Shown piece after piece: positions 6,342 to 12,687 of a stretch of DNA of 12,701 nt. Made by a program: the position numbers and the translations under genes. Source of the stretch: Bacteroidales bacterium. GTDB taxonomy: Bacteria > Bacteroidota > Bacteroidia > Bacteroidales > UBA1715. Positions within the stretch are counted from its first letter, which is position 1. Each line of letters starts with the position of its first letter. The notes beneath the pieces were generated by a model. That model made no database searches and was not told where the DNA came from. It was given only the letters and a program-made list of their open reading frames with translations. The DNA lies in contig JAISIO010000095.1 of assembly GCA_031262005.1 (NCBI GenBank), forward strand, positions 1 to 12,701, in the 5' to 3' direction.

Positions 6342-6828
6342 ATTCCTACGGCTGATATTGCGGGTGTCTTTTATCTCTTTGGTGAGTGTATTGTTGTGTA
6401 CCGCTTGCAATTCCAATGTGGTTTTTGAAAGTACAATTACAATGGATAACGCCACATGGAATAAAACCGACGTAGCCGTTTTTCCGTTCACTCCACGCGA
6501 TACTATCACAAAATACGATGTGATTCTGGAAATCACAAACAACAACGAATACGCCTATTCTAATCTATATGTGTTTAGCGATATTCGTTTCCCCAATAAG
6601 CAATTTACCCGCGACACTATAGAATTCTTTCTTGCCGATGCAGCTGGTGAGTGGACGGGGAAACGATGGCTTTCCACACATACCAACACGTTTCGATTCA
6701 AACAAGGCATTCAATTCCCTTATAATGGCGAGTACACGTTTTCGTTGGAACAAGCTATGCGTTGCTCAAATAAAGAGTGTTCACTTAAAGGTATTGAAAA
6801 AATTACATTTACAATAGTAGAACAATAG
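6328..6828 (+). CDS. gldH: GldH-family lipoprotein
   Basis: GldH is a lipoprotein first linked to gliding motility in Flavobacterium; homologues also occur in non-gliding Bacteroidota, where the role is unknown. The 166 aa begin with a basic, hydrophobic signal (RNRFLRLILRVSFISLVSVLLC) ending in a lipobox-like CTAC, with lipidated Cys27; the residue at -3 is Cys, not the usual Leu. Family features are FLADAAGEWTGKRW (100-113), the segment FPYNGEYTFSLEQAMR (129-144) and a closing LKGIEKITFTI. The start lies inside the end of the PSP1 gene (ATG 6328, or 6331 as a second Met), a 14-nt overlap. A gldH next to a PSP1 gene is a pairing I remember from this phylum. Confidence 0.88.
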   Translation: MMRNRFLRLILRVSFISLVSVLLCTACNSNVVFESTITMDNATWNKTDVAVFPFTPRDTITKYDVILEITNNNEYAYSNLYVFSDIRFPNKQFTRDTIEFFLADAAGEWTGKRWLSTHTNTFRFKQGIQFPYNGEYTFSLEQAMRCSNKECSLKGIEKITFTIVEQ

Positions 6829-6834
6829 CATAAT

Positions 6835-6868
6835 TAAAAAATGTAGAAGTCTAATTCCTACATTCTTC
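6835..6868. terminator. weak hairpin between gldH and trmB
   Basis: ATGTAG (6841-6846) pairs with CTACAT (6858-6863), extended by AA/TT after a bulge. It is preceded by six A, so the U-tract would lie on the minus strand. On + it is followed only by TTCAATTT. It could attenuate trmB expression but is not a convincing rightward terminator. Confidence 0.25.
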
Positions 6869-6887
6869 AATTTCTAAATTAAGGGAC

Positions 6888-7595
6888 ATGGGACATAAAC
6901 ATAAATTACAACGATTTGCCGAAAACGAAACGTTTCCCAACGTTATTCAACCGGAATTTAGCGAAGTGTTTCGCTGCGATTACAAACTTAAGAATAACTG
7001 GTCTACCAATTTTTGGCACAACAATAATCCCATAGTGCTGGAATTGGGTTGCGGCAAAGGCGAATATACCGTGCAACTTGCACAAAAATACCCCGTTAAA
7101 AATTTCATAGGCGTTGATATAAAAGGTGCACGATTTTGGCGTGGTGCAAAAACTGCTATTGAACAGAATATTCCTAATGTTGCATTTATCCGCTCTCGGA
7201 TAGAATTTTTAAACTCATTTTTTGGAGCGAACGAAATTTCGGAAATTTGGATAACATTTCCCGATCCGCAATTAGAGAAACGACGTACAAAAAAACGCTT
7301 AACTTCGCCACGATTTTTGAATATGTATCTCAACATGATTGCACCCAATGCAAGTATTCACTTGAAAACCGATAGCCAAGAATTGCACGAATATACCAAA
7401 CAATTGTTGCAATTCAACAAGCAACCAATTGTGCGAGCAACCAACGATTTGTACCACTCCCCTCTTGCCGACGACACGCTTTCTATAAAAACATTTTACG
7501 AACAACAGTACTTGGAGCGTGGAAAAACTATTACGTATATAGAGTTTTCACTTAATGGAGAAACAATTGTTGATTTGCCGGAAGAAGATGTATAA
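6888..7595 (+). CDS. trmB: tRNA (guanine46-N7)-methyltransferase
   Basis: TrmB uses S-adenosylmethionine to methylate N7 of G46 in the variable loop of tRNAs. At 235 aa it has the normal length. The SAM-binding motif is VLELGCGKGEY (50-60), followed by the acidic GVDIKG (75-80). The substrate/catalytic block is FPDPQLEKRRTKKRL (124-138), here with Gln in place of the Trp of proteobacterial enzymes, as I remember for Bacteroidota. Then come LKTD (159-162) and the C-terminal TYIEF (216-220). The N-terminus M-G-H-K-H-K-L-Q-R-F-A-E-N fits the group, and AAGGGAC before the ATG is a weak ribosome site. It follows gldH by 59 nt without an evident promoter, so it is probably the last gene of the PSP1 operon. 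Confidence 0.95.
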   Translation: MGHKHKLQRFAENETFPNVIQPEFSEVFRCDYKLKNNWSTNFWHNNNPIVLELGCGKGEYTVQLAQKYPVKNFIGVDIKGARFWRGAKTAIEQNIPNVAFIRSRIEFLNSFFGANEISEIWITFPDPQLEKRRTKKRLTSPRFLNMYLNMIAPNASIHLKTDSQELHEYTKQLLQFNKQPIVRATNDLYHSPLADDTLSIKTFYEQQYLERGKTITYIEFSLNGETIVDLPEEDV

Positions 7596-7611
7596 CGAAC
7601 AATATAGTGTG

Positions 7612-7626
7612 TAGTGTACGACACTA
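7612..7626. other. small inverted repeat after trmB
   Basis: TAGTGT and ACACTA (6-bp arms, 3-nt loop) lie 16 nt after the trmB stop and are followed by A, not T. It could be a weak 3' end structure; the support is slight. Confidence 0.2.
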
Positions 7627-7670
7627 AAAACTATGATTATCAGCACATTTTGCTTTTTTCTCCGAAAAAA

Positions 7671-7703
7671 TTTGGAAGTTAGAAAAAATTACCCGTACAT
7701 TTG
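7671..7703 (+). promoter_or_regulatory. predicted promoter of the lytic-transglycosylase-like gene
   Basis: TTTG (7671-7674), 21 nt of spacer, then TACATTTG (7696-7703): both boxes match the Bacteroidota consensus exactly, the best promoter in the window. Transcription should begin near 7710 and leave a leader of about 70 nt. Confidence 0.75.
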
Positions 7704-7716
7704 CCCCCGAAAACAA

Positions 7717-7767
7717 GATAGTATTGCACTGGAATTTTAACAACATTCCAATGCTTGTGAATCTATC
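7717..7767 (+). promoter_or_regulatory. leader hairpin ahead of the lytic-transglycosylase-like gene
   Basis: GCACTGGAAT (7726-7735) pairs with ATTCCAATGC (7745-7754) in 9 of 10 positions around a 9-nt loop. A second, outer pairing GATAG (7717-7721) with CTATC (7763-7767) could close the structure. It fills most of the predicted leader and ends 14 nt before the ATG, so it could affect message stability or translation. It does not match a riboswitch class I know. Confidence 0.4.
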
Positions 7768-7781
7768 TGAAAACAAAACAA

Positions 7782-8432
7782 ATGCAAAAAATACAAACGT
7801 ATGCAAAATTTTTGTTTGTAGTCATACTTTTATTCGGGTTCTCCGGTTTTTCTACAAACAATGGTTCTTTCAACCCAGAAAACAGAACTCTCCTAACGCC
7901 TTATTCTGCCGATTACATTGAAAACATACCCGAAAGGTATATTTCAAAAAAACGCTTGTACGAAAAAATTGCCCACATAGAATCGCGAGGACGATATGAT
8001 GTGGCAAATGCAACACACACCGTAGGTAAATATCAGGCAAGTCGCAGTTCGCTCATAGAATTTGGCTACTCCGAAGAACGCATTGATTCTATTTTCAATA
8101 GTATTACGGCAGTAAAAGAGGAAGGAAAAAGAGCACTGTACTATTTTGATGTTGAACTATTCAACACGCAGGAACAGGAACGTTTTATAAGATGGTATAT
8201 GAAACGTATGGAAAAAATTCTGCTCAAAGAATATCTGCACGAATATGTGGGGACTTCGGTAAACGGTGTGCGGATAACCAAAGCGGGAATTTTGCACGCT
8301 TCTATGCTTGGGGCACGCCACGTTCAACATTTTTTTGACAGCAACGGTAAAGTTAATTATACTCCCAAACGAGGTCCTTCGGTGCAGCAACGTCTTGAAC
8401 GATTTGAAACAATCGAGATAGAAGAATCGTAA
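7782..8432 (+). CDS. exported lytic-transglycosylase-like protein
   Basis: This 216-aa protein has a signal peptide (residues 1 to about 24: lysine at position 3, then a FLFVVILLFGFSGFS core), so it acts in the periplasm or outside the cell. The region KIAHIESRGRYDV (62-74) followed by THTVGKYQ (78-85) resembles the start of SLT-type lysozyme folds, where the Glu (E67) is the catalytic acid. The C-terminal GVRITKAGILHASMLGARHV (162-181) resembles the later helices of that fold. The usual role would be cleavage of peptidoglycan strands. The match is by pattern only and the protein is divergent, so activity is not certain. It has its own strong promoter and a structured leader. An overlapping frame from 7724 is a shadow. 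Confidence 0.65.
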   Translation: MQKIQTYAKFLFVVILLFGFSGFSTNNGSFNPENRTLLTPYSADYIENIPERYISKKRLYEKIAHIESRGRYDVANATHTVGKYQASRSSLIEFGYSEERIDSIFNSITAVKEEGKRALYYFDVELFNTQEQERFIRWYMKRMEKILLKEYLHEYVGTSVNGVRITKAGILHASMLGARHVQHFFDSNGKVNYTPKRGPSVQQRLERFETIEIEES

Positions 8433-8457
8433 TATTGCTACTAAAACACACGTTACC

Positions 8458-8484
8458 AATAGAATAGAAAATATTCATTCTATT
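8458..8484. other. 8-bp inverted repeat in the 8433-8561 gap
   Basis: AATAGAAT (8458-8465) and ATTCTATT (8477-8484) are perfect reverse complements around an 11-nt loop, 25 nt after the upstream stop. No T-tract follows, so a regulatory dyad or weak 3' structure is as likely as a terminator. Confidence 0.25.
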
Positions 8485-8516
8485 CAAAAGAACTGTGGCA
8501 CGGAATTTGCTTTGAT

Positions 8517-8538
8517 TGATACAAACAATAAAGTATCA
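8517..8538. promoter_or_regulatory. TGATAC-N10-GTATCA dyad upstream of the exported-protein gene
   Basis: TGATAC (8517-8522) and GTATCA (8533-8538) are exact complements 10 nt apart, 24 nt before the ATG at 8562. The same hexamers, in opposite order, form part of the hairpin at 901-934. It may be an operator or a leader hairpin. A poor -7 candidate (TTGCTTTG, 8507-8514) overlaps its start region. Confidence 0.3.
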
Positions 8539-8547
8539 CTTAAAGAT

Positions 8548-8552
8548 AGGAG
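8548..8552 (+). promoter_or_regulatory. Shine-Dalgarno-like AGGAG
   Basis: AGGAG lies 9 nt before the ATG at 8562. Most genes in this window lack such a site, so this start is unusually well defined and the gene may be strongly translated. Confidence 0.55.
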
Positions 8553-8561
8553 ATTTTAGCC

Positions 8562-9101
8562 ATGAAAACACGTATGTTGATTTTTGCAATGACATTTTGC
8601 TCAGTTCAAATGTTCGCATCAGAAATTATTTTTACTTCTAACAGTTCAAAACCCTTTCAAATCGTTATCGACAATTATTGCTACACATCGGAAAATGGTA
8701 TGATTGCCATAAACAATGTGAATTCAGGAACTTACCGAGTACAAATAGCCGGCAATCCTGATATGTTCGGTGAATTTAAAAATATCAGTTATCAAACTAT
8801 TAGTGTGAATCCGTACACTCGCACATTCTGCGAAGTAAGTACCTATGGCACAAGTTCTATTGCTTATATTGAAGCACTTCGACCTTCGTCAAATGTGTAT
8901 GTAACGGTAAATTTACGCCGTCCCGCAATACACAACATAGTGTATACCAACCCGATACATCGCCCTGTTGCTCATGCAAAACCGGCTACAAACTCACGAC
9001 CAATTGCCGCTCGTCCGGTTAATTCTCGTCCGGCTCCGGCGCAAGCACATGGTTCTCGTACAGCAAACAACACAACCTACGGACCTCGACCTTCGCGATA
9101 A
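8562..9101 (+). CDS. exported protein of unknown function with Pro/Ala/Arg-rich tail
   Basis: This 179-aa protein starts with a signal peptide (MKTRMLIFAMTFCSVQMFAS, likely cut near Ala19). Residues about 20-75 look like a small beta domain (SKPFQIVIDNYCY..., then INNVNSGTYRVQIAG). This is similar in pattern to the N-terminal domains of Bacteroidota surface or periplasmic proteins that carry DUF4476, but the DUF4476 helical part itself is absent. From about 125 on, the chain is low-complexity, rich in Pro, Ala, Arg, Asn and Ser with repeated NSRP and ARP units (NSRPIAARPVNSRPAPAQ), basic and probably unfolded. I do not recognise a function. It has an AGGAG ribosome site and ends before a palindromic element and a terminator, so it is probably a single-gene transcript. 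Confidence 0.75.
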   Translation: MKTRMLIFAMTFCSVQMFASEIIFTSNSSKPFQIVIDNYCYTSENGMIAINNVNSGTYRVQIAGNPDMFGEFKNISYQTISVNPYTRTFCEVSTYGTSSIAYIEALRPSSNVYVTVNLRRPAIHNIVYTNPIHRPVAHAKPATNSRPIAARPVNSRPAPAQAHGSRTANNTTYGPRPSR

Positions 9102-9131
9102 AAAAAAGAACCAAACTAAAAAATATGTGGC

Positions 9132-9171
9132 TTCGACTCCGCTCAGCCACCGGTCGTTGAGCGGAGCCGAA
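9132..9171. repeat. REP-like palindromic element
   Basis: TTCGACTCCGCTCA (9132-9145) and TGAGCGGAGCCGAA (9158-9171) pair with one mismatch around a 12-nt loop that contains ACCGGT. It is much richer in G+C than its surroundings and lies 30 nt after a stop codon, in the 3' untranslated part of the exported-protein gene. Palindromes built on CTTCGACTCCGCTCA / TGAGCGGAG..GAA are familiar to me as dispersed intergenic repeats in bacterial genomes including this phylum. There is no T-tail, so it is not a standard terminator. Only this one copy is in the window. Confidence 0.6.
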
Positions 9172-9222
9172 ACGACATTATAGAAGTCCCCCAAAATAAA
9201 AGAACAATCATTTCCGACACCG

Positions 9223-9264
9223 CCCTCGTTTTGAAATTGAAAGCAAAACGAGGGATTTTTTATT
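9223..9264 (+). terminator. rho-independent terminator
   Basis: CCCTCGTTTTG (9223-9233) and CAAAACGAGGG (9244-9254) form a perfect 11-bp stem with a 10-nt loop, followed by A and six T. It ends the rightward transcript of the exported-protein gene, about 120 nt after its stop, leaving the palindromic element inside the 3' untranslated region. Confidence 0.88.
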
Positions 9265-9280
9265 GGAATCTTGGCTTAAT

Positions 9281-9344
9281 GGTTAGTGATTAGTGATTAG
9301 AGTGTAGAGATTAGTGATTAGAGTGTAGAGATTAGAGATTAGAG
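9281..9344. repeat. 7-bp tandem repeat (GATTAGA type) containing a 21-bp repeat
   Basis: Nine consecutive heptamers: GGTTAGT, GATTAGT, GATTAGA, GTGTAGA, GATTAGT, GATTAGA, GTGTAGA, GATTAGA, GATTAGA. The middle part is also an exact 21-bp tandem duplication (9288-9308 and 9309-9329). It lies between the terminator at 9264 and the 3' end of nadK and is noncoding. Confidence 0.8.
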
Positions 9345-9422
9345 CTAACTTCTTTTAACTTCTCTAACTTCTTTTATTCTTTTAACTCCTTTTAACTCCT
9401 CTAACTCCTTTTAATCCCCCCC
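9345..9422. repeat. pyrimidine-rich degenerate repeat next to the nadK stop
   Basis: Repeats of CTAACTT/C and CTTTTAACTT/C (period about 10 with 7-bp pieces) run to a tract of eight C (9416-9423) that reaches into the nadK stop codon. On the nadK strand this reads as G-rich then AAGGAGTTA-like units. TTAGAG at its left edge can pair with CTCTAA inside it. No clean terminator for nadK is visible, so this tract would be transcribed as its 3' end. Confidence 0.6.
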
Positions 9423-10292
9423 CTATTTTCGTACATCAAGCCCCAATTGCAATTTATTTTGCAGAATTTCAAAAAAACTCATATCATCGAATTGTACGGT
9501 AAAAATATCGAATGAGGATTTTTGTATGAGCAATTTTGGCAAATTTTTAACTTGTTGCAATTTATAGTCGCCGGAAACAAAAAAATCGGTAAATTCTCCA
9601 TGAGCTTCAATTTCGATTACACTGCTATCGGGTACTATGAGCGGACGCACTGTGAGCGAATGAGGAGCAATAGGCACAATCGCCAACGTATTGCTATCGG
9701 GTGTTATAATTGGTCCGCCCAAACTAAGGGCATACCCCGTGGAGCCGGTAGGTGTAGAAATTATAATACCATCAGCCCAGAACGAATATGCGTGAACATT
9801 GTTTATAGCAAGTTTTAAACGTATGAGTTTCAGGTTATTGCTCTTCTGTACGGTTATTTCGTTGAGTGCCATACCTTGTACAATAGGCTCCGAAGTTGAA
9901 GTATAATTAAGTACCGTTCGGGCACAAATTCTATATTGTTTATTTTCAAGCTTTTCTATATAATTCAGTATCTTTTCCGGCATTATATCGGCTAAAAAGC
10001 CGAGTTTTCCGAAATTAATGCCTAATAGTGGAATTTCGTGTTTATAGAAAAAGTGAGCGCATTTCAAAAATGTACCATCGCCTCCCAAACTGAATACAAA
10101 ATCAAAATTCTTCGGCGTGGTCTCATTATATTCGGCACAATCAAATGTTTTAAAGCCTTTAGCATGTATTTTTTTTGCAAATTCATCGTAAATAGCTATT
10201 GTATGCGGTGTTTTTACAAGTGTTTGTATAACCAACTCTATGTGGGGATAATAGTCTTCAACAATACCAAAACCAAAAAGTGCGATATTCAT
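9423..10292 (-). CDS. nadK: NAD kinase
   Basis: NadK phosphorylates NAD+ with ATP to make NADP+, the only route to NADP in most bacteria; it is cytoplasmic. The 289 aa carry the family signatures: SLGGDGTFL (68-76, with catalytic Asp72), GINFGKLGFL (91-100), ALNEITV (142-148, the NE motif) and DGIIISTPTGSTGYALSLGGPI (174-195, ribose/adenine binding). The closing segment SGDYKL (240-245) is also typical. Length matches Bacteroidota enzymes. The start MNIALFGFG at 10292 is the natural N-terminus. The gene is divergent from the alanine-dehydrogenase-like gene across 271 nt. A near-match -7 box (TATATTTA, minus strand, about 40 nt upstream) is the best promoter candidate. Confidence 0.96.
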   Translation of the reverse strand: MNIALFGFGIVEDYYPHIELVIQTLVKTPHTIAIYDEFAKKIHAKGFKTFDCAEYNETTPKNFDFVFSLGGDGTFLKCAHFFYKHEIPLLGINFGKLGFLADIMPEKILNYIEKLENKQYRICARTVLNYTSTSEPIVQGMALNEITVQKSNNLKLIRLKLAINNVHAYSFWADGIIISTPTGSTGYALSLGGPIITPDSNTLAIVPIAPHSLTVRPLIVPDSSVIEIEAHGEFTDFFVSGDYKLQQVKNLPKLLIQKSSFDIFTVQFDDMSFFEILQNKLQLGLDVRK

Positions 10293-10380
10293 AGGTGTAT
10301 AATTAGATGTTTAGAACAAAAGGTAAATATAGTAAAAGGCAGCAACATTATGCACGTTTTTCACAAAATCTTTCAGGCAA

Positions 10381-10403
10381 GAGTAATCCTCAAAAAATTA
10401 CTC
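10381..10403. other. 7-bp inverted repeat in the nadK/ald divergent region
   Basis: GAGTAAT (10381-10387) and ATTACTC (10397-10403) are perfect complements around a 9-nt A-rich loop. It lies about midway between the two divergent genes and could be a regulatory dyad; neither side has a T-tract typical of a terminator. Confidence 0.3.
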
Positions 10404-10480
10404 ACTGTAAAATATATAAAATAATTATCGCACAGTTCTTATTTTAACTAAAACAGTATCTATTACACAACAAACTTTTT

Positions 10481-10494
10481 TGAGAGACATCTCA
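10481..10494. promoter_or_regulatory. TGAGA-N4-TCTCA dyad upstream of the ald-like promoter
   Basis: Five-base perfect arms, 23 nt upstream of the candidate -33 element, where an activator or repressor might bind. It is short enough to be chance. Confidence 0.2.
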
Positions 10495-10516
10495 CATCTT
10501 CTTTTTACAATTTCAA

Positions 10517-10545
10517 TTGTTCATTGTAAAAAAAATGTATATTTG
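10517..10545 (+). promoter_or_regulatory. predicted promoter of the alanine-dehydrogenase-like gene
   Basis: TATATTTG (10538-10545) matches TAnnTTTG exactly; TTG (10517-10519) lies 18 nt upstream, one base short of the usual spacing. The start of transcription near 10552 gives a very short leader (about 12 nt). ACAAT/ATTGT (10507-10511, 10516-10520) form a small dyad over the -33 region. Confidence 0.6.
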
Positions 10546-10563
10546 TCAATATAAACGTATGCT

Positions 10564-11775
10564 ATGGAAGTAAAAACTCAATTTTTATTTGGGCGAGAAA
10601 GTTTGCTTGTGCAAGAAGAAATGCTTGAAATACACGCTTCCGAGCGCAGTATTACAATCGGCATACTCAAAGAAATTGATGCCGATGAAAAGCGCATGGC
10701 ACTCACACCACAAGCTGTGGAATTGCTGGTGCAACGGGGTAATAGAGTATTATACGAACAGCACGCCGCTGCGCCTATTCACTTTTCTGATGAAGATTAT
10801 GCTGCTGCCGGTGCTGAAATTTTCATATCGAAAGACGATATTTTTAAAGCCGATGTAATTGTAAAAGTTGGTCAATTGACTGATGCTGAAATTGATAAAT
10901 TACATGAAAATCAAACTATTATATCGTCATTTTTGATAAACGACTATGCTAAGCAGCAAGTGCAAAAATTACAACAGAAAAAAATAATTGCCATAGCCTA
11001 CGAATACATTCACGATACAGACAATCATTATCCATTTGTTTGTTCTATGAATGAAATTGCAGGCACAATGTCGATACTCGTTGCTGCCGAATATTTGAGT
11101 AATTCCGAACATGCCAAAGGCGTTCTACTTGGCGGCGTTACAGGCATTAGCCCAGCCGAAGTAGTAATTTTAGGTGCAAATACCGCAGGAGAATATGCCG
11201 CTCGTGCAGCCCTTGGTTTGGGTGCTCAGGTTAAAATTTTTGATACCTCACTCACTCGCTTAACCACTATTCAAGCTGCACTGGGGCAACGATTATTTAC
11301 ATCTACGTTTCACCCGTCGGTGTTACGAAAAGCTTTCCAATCTGCCGATGCCGTCATAGGCGCAGTACAGCAATATCGTAACGAAGTTTCTACATACATA
11401 ACCGAAGAACTGGTACAGTGTATGAAGAAAAGTTCAATAGTGATTGATTTAACAATGGGACAAGGGGGGTGCTTTGAAACATCTACTGCTACAAATCACA
11501 GCCAACCAACGTTTACAAAACACGGTGTAATTCACTATTGCGTACCCAATATCAATTCACGCGCTGCTCGCACTGCAAGTATAGCTTTGAGTAATGGTGT
11601 GCTTCCCATACTCTTTAGCATAAACGAAATGGGCGGAATAAAAAATTGTATAAAACACGATTACACCACTCGACAAGGCGTGTATGTATTCAATGGAATT
11701 GTTACCAATAGTTTTATTGCCAACAAACTCGACATACCATTTAAACACATTGATTTACTCATTGCTGCAATATAG
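10564..11775 (+). CDS. alanine dehydrogenase/PNT-family protein with altered active site
   Basis: Alanine dehydrogenase interconverts L-alanine and pyruvate plus ammonia with NAD. This 403-aa protein has the full fold: an N-terminal extension (1 to about 29), substrate domain (about 30-165, with R44 in EKRMALTPQ), then the NAD domain (VVILGANTAGEYAAR, 201-214; acidic D227 after the second strand). Later family segments are GQGGCFETS (299-307) and HYCVPNI (324-330). By eye against the Mycobacterium enzyme, R15 is kept (R44), but K75 falls on G103, H96 on I125 and D270 on G299, and the glycine motif reads GANTAG, not GAGTAG. Bacteroidota homologues I remember lack the Lys and His but keep the Asp. 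The annotation 'alanine dehydrogenase' is therefore a family name; activity is doubtful. There is no frameshift or stop. Confidence 0.85.
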   Translation: MEVKTQFLFGRESLLVQEEMLEIHASERSITIGILKEIDADEKRMALTPQAVELLVQRGNRVLYEQHAAAPIHFSDEDYAAAGAEIFISKDDIFKADVIVKVGQLTDAEIDKLHENQTIISSFLINDYAKQQVQKLQQKKIIAIAYEYIHDTDNHYPFVCSMNEIAGTMSILVAAEYLSNSEHAKGVLLGGVTGISPAEVVILGANTAGEYAARAALGLGAQVKIFDTSLTRLTTIQAALGQRLFTSTFHPSVLRKAFQSADAVIGAVQQYRNEVSTYITEELVQCMKKSSIVIDLTMGQGGCFETSTATNHSQPTFTKHGVIHYCVPNINSRAARTASIALSNGVLPILFSINEMGGIKNCIKHDYTTRQGVYVFNGIVTNSFIANKLDIPFKHIDLLIAAI

Positions 11776-11821
11776 ACTTTTAGACGAAAAATTTTTATAC
11801 ATAACAAATAATCAACTTTTT

Positions 11822-12637
11822 ATGAAAAAAATATTTATTTACTGCTGTATGGTACTTAGCTGCTTTTGCATTTCGTGCGGAGAGGATTTCAACATTTTTT
11901 TCTCTATTGACGACGAGAAAGCTCTGGGCTTACAAGTTTCTGAGGAAATTGCTGCCGACCCAACAGAATACCCAATTTTACCTCGTTCGGGAAACGAAAA
12001 AGCGTATCAGTACGTTGAAGACATTATGAACGCTATTTTAAACTCAAATGAGGTAAACCACAAAGATGACTTTGATTGGGAACTCACCTTGATTAACACC
12101 CCTACATTAAACGCTTTTGCCGCACCGGGCGGAAAATTATTTTTCTACACTGGTTTTTTGAAATATGCTACATCGGAAGCTGAATTAGCAGGAGTAATGG
12201 CTCACGAAATAGCCCATTCCGACAAACGACACTCGACAGAATCAATGGCAAAAGAAATGGGAATTGCGGCTCTGCTTGGCATTGTGGCAGGCGAAAATGC
12301 GGGTGCTTTAGCTCAACTTGCAAGTCAAATTGCACAAACCGGCATGGCATTGAAATTCTCGCGCGCTCATGAATACGAAGCCGACGAATATTCGGTGCGC
12401 TACTTAAACTCCATTCGTTCGTATAAAGAATACGACCCTATTGCAATTTTGGATTTTTTCGACCGCATGAACGAGGAAAATTTATCGGAAGAAGACGGTA
12501 AATTTGAATTTTTGCGTACCCACCCCTACGACGCCAATCGCAAAGAAAATGTACACAAAATATGGCAGAAATTAGGCAGTCCTACAGGTCAAAAATTCAG
12601 TGCCGAATATGCGCAATTTAAAGCGTTGCTACCTTAA
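11822..12637 (+). CDS. M48-family zinc metalloprotease lipoprotein
   Basis: This 271-aa peptidase of the M48 (HtpX/Oma1/BepA-like) group probably degrades or checks envelope proteins. The frame is open from 11684, but ATG 11822 is preferred: it gives MKKIFIYCCMVLSCFCISC, a lipoprotein signal with Cys19 as the likely lipidated residue, whereas the longer version would bury the signal and overlap the preceding gene. After Cys19 comes G-E-D, acidic residues like those of Bacteroidota surface-export signals (inference). Zinc motif HEIAH is at 128-132 (H128, H132, catalytic E129), with the third ligand Glu184 in SRAHEYEAD (180-188). NAFAAPGGKLFFYTG (97-111) is also typical, as is the RTHPYDANR segment (232-240). 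It starts 46 nt after the ald-like gene with no clear promoter between. Confidence 0.92.
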   Translation: MKKIFIYCCMVLSCFCISCGEDFNIFFSIDDEKALGLQVSEEIAADPTEYPILPRSGNEKAYQYVEDIMNAILNSNEVNHKDDFDWELTLINTPTLNAFAAPGGKLFFYTGFLKYATSEAELAGVMAHEIAHSDKRHSTESMAKEMGIAALLGIVAGENAGALAQLASQIAQTGMALKFSRAHEYEADEYSVRYLNSIRSYKEYDPIAILDFFDRMNEENLSEEDGKFEFLRTHPYDANRKENVHKIWQKLGSPTGQKFSAEYAQFKALLP

Positions 12638-12687
12638 TAATTGGCTAATCGACTAACTAACTTGTAAACTAACAAACTTATATAATT
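12637..12687. repeat. intergenic CTAAC-type repeat with shared 15-nt block
   Basis: ATAATTGGCTAATCG (12637-12651) matches 3102-3116 in 14 of 15 bases, and both begin at or directly after a stop codon. It runs on into CTAACTAAC and AACTAACAAACTT units. No hairpin or promoter box is visible. Confidence 0.5.

Noticed and set aside
8994..9194. Minus-strand frame over the end of the exported-protein gene
   Set aside because: Opened by the Arg/Pro codons of the real gene and the palindromic element; not protein-like.
9281..9344. CRISPR-like array
   Set aside because: Repeats are contiguous 7- and 21-bp units without unique spacers, and no cas gene is present.
9416..9423. Eight-base C tract at the nadK stop as a phase-variation switch
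   Set aside because: Only the last base of the stop codon is inside the tract, so gain or loss of bases leaves the protein unchanged, and it is far from the promoter.
11684..11821. Longer start of the M48 protease
   Set aside because: It would overlap the preceding gene by 92 nt and place 46 residues before a normal lipoprotein signal peptide.
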